64,000 bases of DNA. It comes from Bufo bufo. Its lineage: Eukaryota; Chordata; Amphibia; Anura; Bufonidae. Both the position numbers and the translations under genes were made by a program. A model generated the notes under the pieces. It saw only the letters and a list, made by a program, of their open reading frames with translations, was not told where the DNA came from and made no database searches. Positions 56,854 to 64,000 of this stretch are shown one piece after another. Position 1 is the first letter of the stretch. Each line of letters opens with the position of its first letter. Where the stretch lies: NCBI RefSeq assembly GCF_905171765.1, contig NC_053392.1:506212556-506276555 (forward strand). Reading direction: 5' to 3'.

Positions 56854-57753
56854 ACCGTCAAGTTAGCTTTTGTTACATCTGTATGCCTTATCTGATCAAT
56901 ATACTGTAACCCTTTAATGTTTAGCTAGGGGGCAAAAGCATAGTACTATATGTGAACTAACCGATCACTTGCAAGATATACACATCAATAGAACTAGTTA
57001 CTACTTTTTTTTAACCATTTTATATAATAAATCCAAAAAATATCCGGTGCATTCCTAATTATCAGACGTTCACTATATTTAAAAAATAAGAAGGAAAACG
57101 GCCATAGATAAAAGCCACCTAAATTGTTCTCTGCCCTTCTTAAGTCACTTTATGACATGCATGGTATATTTTTGTACAAAGCTGTCAGTCTGTTGTATGC
57201 TGATATTGGCAACCAATGATGCATGACTCTTCTCGGAAGGTCACTGTGGAGTAAACTGCACGAAACTGCACTATCTAAGAAAATGGTTTAACCTAAAGTC
57301 ATTTTAATCTTCACATTGTCACAAAGCAGCGCTCAGTATATAATTACAGCATATTACCAGCTAAATTTCGATCAGAATTCATAACAAATACTCTATGTAG
57401 TTGAGCGCGCTTAGAATATTTGACCCTTAAAGGATTTTCATATTTTAATAATGCAGAGGAGCCTGTGATCAGCAGGCGTGTCCAATATAAAGTCCAAATA
57501 AAAGTGAACTGGGACCTTTTTAATGGATCACTGCTTTTAATCTGTGGTATAATGAAACATGTTGCTTGAAAAATGCTATCTTCTTCATAATTCTTACTGA
57601 CCATGGTACATGCTTCACTTGCGAGCCACTATTACCCAGCCAAGGAAGGGTGAGTTTAATCCTTTAACATTTAAGTATTATATATTCTTTGTTGTGAAAT
57701 AACTCTCTAGGTGCGAGTAGATATTTCTATTACAAAGTCAATGTACATATATA
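56854..57753. other. No recognised gene or element
   Basis: AT-rich unique-looking DNA; an 86-codon minus frame at 57344-57604 has no features. Confidence 0.45.
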
Positions 57754-58549
57754 GGGCCAGATTTATAATTAGCTCAAGTCAAAATAATGGAGTAAAAAAG
57801 TCGCAAATTTTCGACTTTTATTGGCTCTGAGCTATGCTCGCCAGTTTTCTGAAAGTAGGTGTGTTTTCTTATGTAACTGAATCTCTAGACAGATTTACTA
57901 TTGCAACAATTTAAAAAAGTCGCAAAAAATTGCACAAACAATTGCGCAATTTTAATCCAGTGAGGACCATACTTATCTTATGCGACTTTTTCGTAAAGAC
58001 GTGCGACTTTTGTAAAGCCGCTTACTGAAGGATAAACTGCTACTGTCAAACCACGTTTATCACAGTATTAAAGGACCATTTATAAATCTGACTTAGCCAA
58101 AAGTGACTTTGGACATATATAAAAGTGGAGCAAGATGTAATGATAAATAGAGATGGCCTTGCTGTTCACCCGGCGGTCGTTTCGCAGAAAACTTTGCCCG
58201 TTCGCGATTCGCCGTACGGGCGAACATATGGCGATGTCCGCCGACGCAATATTATTTTACATTGTGAAGAACTTTGACACATGACACATCCATCAGGTGG
58301 TACAGGACAGCCAATTGAGACATTTCAGCACATGGACATAACCCCTACCTGATCTGGGCACCATTTTACATTCAGTCTTTTGCCAGTGTAAGGAGAGGTT
58401 GTTGTGTGGAGCAGGGACAGGCTGTTAGGGACACCAAACGCTAGCTAATAGGGCCACAAAAGTCCTTTTAAGGACTGGTATAGGTGTGCTATCGATAGGT
58501 GTGACTTTCTGAGGGGTGTAATATACTTATAATATACTTTCTAACATAG

Positions 58550-59035
58550 AAGTTATAGTGCATTTGTATTGTGATACAGCAGCTACACAGAGTGCCAAAA
58601 GCTATTGGAACAAATAATTTCTAATGGTGTGAAATACCAGTTGCCCCCTAAAAAAACTGATTGGAGCAGGGGTGTGATATACCAATAATATACTTTCTAG
58701 ATAGTGCATTTGGGTAGTGCAGCATTTGTTTGCGGTTTTGCTGCGTTACCTCAGCTACATAGAGTGACAAACGCCATTGCAACAAATAATTTCTACTGGT
58801 GTGATATACCAGTTGCCCCCCAAAAAAACTGATTGAAGCAGGGGTGTTATATACCAATTATATACTTTCTATATAGTGCAGTTGGGTAGTGCAGCATTTG
58901 TTTGTGGTTTAGCTGCGTTACCTCAGCTACAGATAGGGACAAACGAAATTGGAACAAATAATTTCTACTGGTGTGATATACCAGTTGCACCCCCAAAAAA
59001 GTTATTGAAGCAGGGGTGTAATATACCTTCTTCCA
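58550..59035. repeat. ~165-bp tandem repeat upstream of the transposase
   Basis: AACAAATAATTTCTA.TGGTGTGA.ATACCAGTTGC occurs at about 58609, 58785 and 58955. Each is followed by AAAAAAACTGATTG.AGCAGG and preceded by GCAGCATTTGTTTG in two copies. Three copies, possibly with regulatory sequence. Confidence 0.85.
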
Positions 59036-59083
59036 CAAATACTGCTCTTATATAGGGACTTTTGTCACAGGGTCATTTTAAAA

Positions 59084-62000
59084 ATGACAGGCAGAGAAAG
59101 AGGCAGGCCATTCCGCAGGGGTGGTAGGGGTCGGGCAGGTGCACCAGGCCGGAGCCTAAGTGGGAAGTTGCAGAAGGTGCAGTGCGATTACGTAAAAGGA
59201 CGCACCAGACTTGGTTGAGTGGCTCACTCAGCCTTCCGCTTCTGCACCCTCCTCATCCTCTCTATCTGCACCCTCTTCACTCTCTGCTGTGTGCCCCCCC
59301 CCCCCCAAAGACACAACCACCACCACCATATCCGCTCCGCTCGAGTCAGAGGAATTATTTTCCCATCCATTACAAGACCTTACCGATGCGCAGCCATTCT
59401 TGTCATCAGATCAGGAAGAGGAGGTAGCAACGGCCGCCACCCAACAGTCTGATGACAGCACCCGGATCAGCTGAAAAAGGGTGGTCCCCGCTGTTTCTGC
59501 CTACTCTGAGATCTCTAATGACAGTGTTGGTGAAGGGGACAATGATGATGTGTCTATGGATGTCACATGGGTGCCCACAAGAGAAGAAGAGGAGGGAAGT
59601 TCAGAGGGAGAGACTGAGCAGCAGATAGGGAGGAGAAGGAGGAGAAGCAGGCAGAACTTACAGTGCACAGGAGGCAAAAATCAGACTGCTAATGTATCTG
59701 GAACAAGCCATCCACCATGAACGGTCACATCTGGCACTCCCAGGACGCCGGCACATGGCTCCACAGTGTGGGCTTTTTTTAACGTGTCCGCTGCTGACAA
59801 TAGTGTTGCCATCTGCAGCCTGTGCTGTCAACGCATAAATCGCAGTAAGCCCAACACTCACCTAGGGACGACCGCCTTAAGAAGGCACCTGGCCTCCCAT
59901 CACCGAGCCCAGTGGGAGCAACAACGTCAGAACCCACAAAGACACATTCCTGGTGCTCCACGTCCTGCCTCTTCTCCTTCTCCTCTCTCCTCCCATTTGT
60001 CCTCCACCTTCCACCTTGCCATTGTCGCGTTCATCTGGCAAAAGGCAGGCTTCCGTGGTTCAAATTTTCGAGTGATGACGCCAGATAACCCTCTTGCCCA
60101 ACGGCTGACCGCCGGCTTGTCGGAACTGCTAGCCCACCAACTACTGCCATATAAATTGGTGGACTCTGAGGCCTTTAGAAAATTTGTGGCCATTGGCACA
60201 CCGCAATGGAAGGTACCCGGAAGGAAATATTTCTCCCAGAAGGGCATCCCGGAGCTATATGGCCACGTTCAACGGCAAGTGAATGAGTCTCTGGCACACA
60301 GTGTCGGTGCTAAGATACATCTGACCACAGACACGTGGTCTAGCAAACACGAGCAGGGAAGGTGCATAACTTTTACTGACCACTGGGTGAACCATCTGAC
60401 GGCCGTCAAGCATGCAACCCATGGCACCCGTGTGGATTTGGTGTTACCGCCACGGATTGCATGCAGGCCTGCCTCTTCTTCTCCTCCTCCTACTCCATCC
60501 TCCGTCTCCTCCTTGGCTGACTCCTCCTTTTCCACTGCTACCGCCTCTTTCGCTGCGCCCCCAAGCTCCCCAGAACCTATTCGACGTGCCAGGTGAGACA
60601 TTGCCATGCTGTGCTGCGGCTGTTGTGCCTGGAAGCCAAGAGCCATAGTGGTCCTGCACTCCTTTCAGCTTTGCGATCTCAGACTGATCAGTGGCTAACC
60701 CCGCTCAATTTGACAGTTAGTAAAGTGGTGTGCAACAACGGTGCCAATCTGCTGAGCACGCTGAAACGGAGAAAATGACACACGAGTCGTGCATGGCACA
60801 CATCCTGAACTTAGTCGTGCATCGATTCATTACCAAATACCCAGGGGTCCAGGACATCTTGCGGCAGGCCAGAAAAATCCCTGGCCATTTTAGAAGATCT
60901 TACACGGCCTTGGCTCGCCTTGTTGACGTTCAGCGGCAACACCACCTGCCCATCAGACCTCCGATTTGTGACTTCCCGACGCACTGGAACTCCACCTTGT
61001 ATATGCTTGATAGGCTGCTCCAGCAAAAACGTACAATTAACGACTACCTGTACGAACTCTGCGGCAGGACAGGTTCTGGGGAGCTTGTTTTTTTTTCACT
61101 GCGCCAGTGGCTGCTCATGCGCGACGCACGCGCCATTTGATGAGATCACCAAACTGGTCAGTCGCAGCCAGGGTGTCATCAGTGACATCGTACCTTACGT
61201 CTTCTTTCTGGAGCATGTAGTGCATTGTGTCATTGATCAAGCCGTCAAGGAGCAGGAGCAGAAAGATGAGGAAGTCGCAATGCTGGATGAATTCCTAGGG
61301 GGGCTACTCCATCTGAGACAAGTCAACAGGAGTCTGAAGAGGAGTCAGGGCAGAGGAGGAGCAAGAAGAGCATGCTTTAAACGTTATCCTGGACGATGAG
61401 CAGCCAGGCCACTACTTCCAGTTGTGTGCAAATGGGGGCCTTCATGCTCCAGTGTTTTAAGAGGGACCCCCGTATTAAAAGCATAAAGACCAAGGACCAG
61501 TACTGGGTGGCAACGTACTTAGACCCCCGGTACAAACACAAAATGGCGGACGTGTTAGCACCATCACAGAGGGCTGTCAGAATGCAGCACTTCCAGGCCT
61601 TTGTTCGAGAAATACTGTATTCTGCTTTTGCGGGCACTGGCAGAGACACAGTTGCGGCTACCAATCCAACAGCACATGCTAGAAGAGGGCGGTTTGAAGA
61701 TGTGTTGCTCACTTCGGATATGAGATCATTCTTGCAGCCAACCCATCGACAGCCGCACTCCAGATCCAGCTTCAGGGAAGACCAACAGGTGTCCAACTAC
61801 ATCGGGTTAACGGACGATGTGGACGCTCTGAGAACCGAGGAACCCCTGGACTACTTGGTGTGCAGGCTTGACCTTTGACCAAGCCATGGAACTCTTGGCT
61901 TGCCCCTCGTCCAGTGTCCTGTCCGAAAGGATGTTCAGCGCAGCAGGGGGGATTGTGACCGATAAACGCACTCGCCTAGCTCACCACAGTGTGGACTACC

Positions 62001-62137
62001 TTACATTTCTAAAAATGAATGAGGCATGGATCTTGGAGGAATTCAACACCTGTGACGACCACCCAGAACAAATATTGGTCCCTGTCTTAGGTAAATACAG
62101 CGGCATAAAAGACCTTTTCTGTCCGTTGAATGCCTAA
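59084..62137 (+). pseudogene. hAT transposase with BED finger, several frameshifts
   Basis: The start is probably the ATG at 59084, opening a basic Arg/Gly-rich N-terminus (MTGRERGRPFRRGGRGRAG). A Ser/Pro and acidic segment follows in another frame, then a BED finger at 59766-59900 (WAFFNVS, CSLCCQ, RRHLASHH). The catalytic part includes HLTTDTWSS, with the first aspartate; VVCNNGAN, where active family members usually have Asp before the NG pair; ESCMAHILNLVV; FPTHWNSTLYML; and YLDPRYKHKM. It ends in the dimerisation region LLACPSSSVLSERMFSAAGG at 61868-62137. Frame changes are visible near 59210, 60600-60730, 61130, 61390 and 61865. hAT transposases cut and paste DNA with 8-bp duplications. 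This copy is not functional. Confidence 0.93.
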
Positions 62138-62139
62138 TG

Positions 62140-62880
62140 TTTTGGGCCTCGGAGGAATTCAACACCTGTTTCAACTATTATCATTAGTTTTTTTTTTCAA
62201 GAGGGGGTATTTCATTAGCCATGTTTTTAATCCCATTTTATATTTTTAGTTCTTTTAAACATATGTATTTGACCTGCATTTGTACTAGCCTTCAGTAAAA
62301 TTGATATCCTTTGACCATCTAATAGTCCTTTAGCCACATACTTACTTGTTCTTTTATGTATGCTGAATGCATAATTTTTGGGGCCTGTAGTACACTGGCC
62401 TGCTGAAGAATTGATATCCAATGACCGTGTAATCTACCTTCAGCCACTTACTTTTTCTTTTATGTATGCTGAATGAATAATTGTTGCGGCCTCGGAGGAA
62501 TTCAACACCAGACCACGTGTTATTGAATTTCAACTATTATCAATAGGGTTTTTTTCAAGAGGGGGGATTTCGTTAGTCATGTTTTTAATCCAATTTTATG
62601 TTTTTTGTTCTTTTAAACATATGTATTTGACCTGTATTTGTACTGGCCTGCAGTAAAATTGAAATACATTGACCGTGTAATATAACTCCGGCCACTTAAT
62701 CACTTGATCTTTTCTGTCATGTAAATGCCTAATGTTTGGGGCCTGTAGTCCAGTGGCCTACAATAAAATTTGTATACATTGACCGCATAATGTACCTCCT
62801 CAAGCCACATAATCAGAATTTCTTTTATGTCAGGTGAATGCCTAATTTTTAAGGCACGCACTCCTGTGGCCTAAAATAAA
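62140..62880. repeat. 3' tandem array of the hAT element
   Basis: CGGAGGAATTCAACACC occurs at 62143 and 62493, each followed by CAACTATTATCA.TAG, a T-run and AAGAGGGGG. AAATTGA.AT.C.TTGACC.T-type units recur near 62300, 62410, 62655 and 62765. The units are about 350 bp and about 110 bp long. Confidence 0.75.
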
Positions 62881-63230
62881 AAAATATTAGGCTCCAACAG
62901 GGCACATTTCAGAGAATTTTACTTTAAGACGCATTAAAATGTCCCCTGATTAAGATACATATTTTTTGTTGGAATTTTTGTCATTGATTCCCCTGTAGTA
63001 TGTCACTGTCCATGTTGTAGGACTATTTGTACACTTCTACTAAGTATTTGTTGGCTGCAAATATGAGCTGAAGGTTTTTCAGGTTCGCTTGCCATTAAAG
63101 TGAATGGGGCCCGCCGCGAACTTGTGGTTCGCGAACATTTGATCACGTTCGCGAGATCGCGTTTGCGAACCTTCCCGGCCGATCACTAATGATAAATCTG
63201 GCCCACAGTATTTATTTCCTGCTCCTTATA

Positions 63231-64000
63231 CACTACTGTATATGGACAAAAGCATTGGGGCATCCCATTTTAAGTCCAAAGACATTAAAATGGAGTTGAT
63301 TCCGCCTTTGCAGCTTAAACAGCTTGTACTCTTCTGGTAAGGTTTTCTACAAGATTCTGGAGTGTGCTTGTATGAAATTCTGCCCATTAATTCAGAAGAA
63401 TATTTGTGAGGTCATACACTGATGTTGGACGATAGGGCCTGGCTCCCAATTTCCTTTCTAGTAAACCCATAGGTGTTAAGGTCAGGGCTCTGTGAGGATC
63501 AGTCAAGTTCTTCACCAAACCCAGTGGTGCCTTTATGGATCTTGCTTTGTGCACTGGGGCACAGTCATGCTGGAACAGAAATGAGCCTGAACCAAACTGT
63601 TCCCATAAAATTTAAAGCATACAAGTCTTTGTATGATGAATCATCTCCCTTCACTGGAACTAAGAGGCCCAGGCCAACCCCTGAAACACAACAACATAGC
63701 ATCATCCCTGTTCCATCAAATTTTCAGTTGGCACAATGCAGCCAGGCAGGTATTGTTCTCCTGCCATTAAAATAACCCAGACTTATCCATCAGACTGCCA
63801 GATAGAGAAGTGTTATTCATCACTCCACAGAACATGTTTCTACTCACAGTTGATGGTGAAATATCTAGGAGGGAAGAAATTTAATGAACTGACTTGTTAC
63901 GACGGAGACATCCTATTACAGTACCATGCTCAAATTCAGTGAGATCTTTAAAATGACCTATTCTTTCACAAATGTTTATAAGGGCAGACTGCATGGCTAG
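63231..64000 (-). mobile_element. Tc1/mariner copy G, internally deleted, runs off the window
   Basis: CACTACTGTATATGGACAAAAG follows TA at 63229-63230. The plus strand carries the complement of a Tc1 transposase gene, recognisable from GATGTTGGACGATAGGGCCTGG and CTTTGTGCACTGGGGCACAG. Near 63845 it jumps to the region close to the start of the transposase (ATTCTTTCACAAATGTTTAT at 63959), so the middle is missing. Frames are closed by stops. The far end is outside the window. Confidence 0.8.

Larger units (their letters stand above)
58148..63188 (+). mobile_element. hAT element, 5.0 kb, perfect 8-bp target duplication
   Basis: TAGAGATGGCC (58148) and the complement of TAGTGATCGGCC (63188) are short imperfect inverted ends. 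Sub-terminal GTTCGCGA-type motifs occur on both sides. The flanks both read ATGATAAA (58140-58147 and 63189-63196). Between the ends lie a 5' tandem array, a broken hAT transposase gene on the plus strand and a 3' tandem array. Confidence 0.95.
57754..63204. mobile_element. MITE split by a 5-kb hAT element
   Basis: GGGCCAGATTTATAATTAG (57754) and GATAAATCTGGCCC (ending 63204) are the opposed ends of a short element (about 400 bp without the insert). Its interior repeats AAGTCGCAAA and TGCGACTTTT motifs. The hAT element lies a few bases from its right end. Confidence 0.75.

Noticed and set aside
1..64000. tRNA, rRNA, small RNA genes, riboswitches, bacterial-type terminators
   Set aside because: No tRNA B-box/cloverleaf, rRNA or other RNA gene signal was recognised by eye, and the DNA is eukaryotic. 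A covariance-model scan would be needed to exclude small RNA genes.

Overview
The window looks like non-coding DNA from a large vertebrate genome, most likely an anuran amphibian (frog or toad). This is inferred from the kinds of repeats present: several Tc1/mariner families, hAT elements starting TAG(A/T)G(A/T)TGAGCG, short TTAA-flanked elements starting AGGGGTTG/AGGGGTTC, and short elements with GGCCTCATGCACAC ends. There are no operons, ribosome binding sites, rRNA, tRNA or CRISPR arrays. Almost every long reading frame is a decayed transposase, a retrotransposon fragment, or a repeat read as protein. No host gene can be named. One 549-nt open segment at 46071-46619 (minus strand) has plausible splice sites and may be a host exon.

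Layout. 1-3164: 3' part of a large repeat built of alternating inverted ~375-bp units and GC-rich hairpins. 3.2-8.1 kb: short-element relics, tandem arrays and a BED-finger remnant of a hAT transposase. 8.8-14.7 kb: four Tc1/mariner copies (A-D), one of them (C) inserted in a hAT-like MITE, then a palindromic element. 14.7-21.9 kb: a hAT-like element swollen by three tandem arrays; a second hAT derivative (17718-20879, 8-bp duplication) sits inside one of them. 22.0-22.8 kb: minisatellite. 24.6-32.5 kb: three-level nest, in which a MITE holds a TTAA MITE that holds a chromodomain Ty3/Gypsy retrotransposon, and the same outer MITE also holds a Tc1 copy. 33.2-37.7 kb: MITEs and a diffuse repeat. 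38.8-44.2 kb: a long-TIR element holding two hAT elements, each with a perfect 8-bp duplication; the second carries about 32 copies of a 36-bp minisatellite. 44.8-53.8 kb: mostly unique DNA with scattered MITEs and the candidate exon. 54.1-56.9 kb: an almost intact Tc1 inside a palindromic element. 57.8-63.2 kb: a 5-kb hAT element with transposase remnants, inside another MITE. 63.2 kb to the end: an internally deleted Tc1 copy.

None of the transposons looks able to move itself. The Tc1 at 54628-56238 is nearest, with one frameshift visible. The Gypsy element has several frameshifts, and two positions where its protease and integrase active sites should be carry other residues. The insertion order can be read from nesting and target-site duplications, so the main value of the window is as a record of successive transposition. 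I did not find a previously undescribed system; the best candidates for a second look are in the findings.
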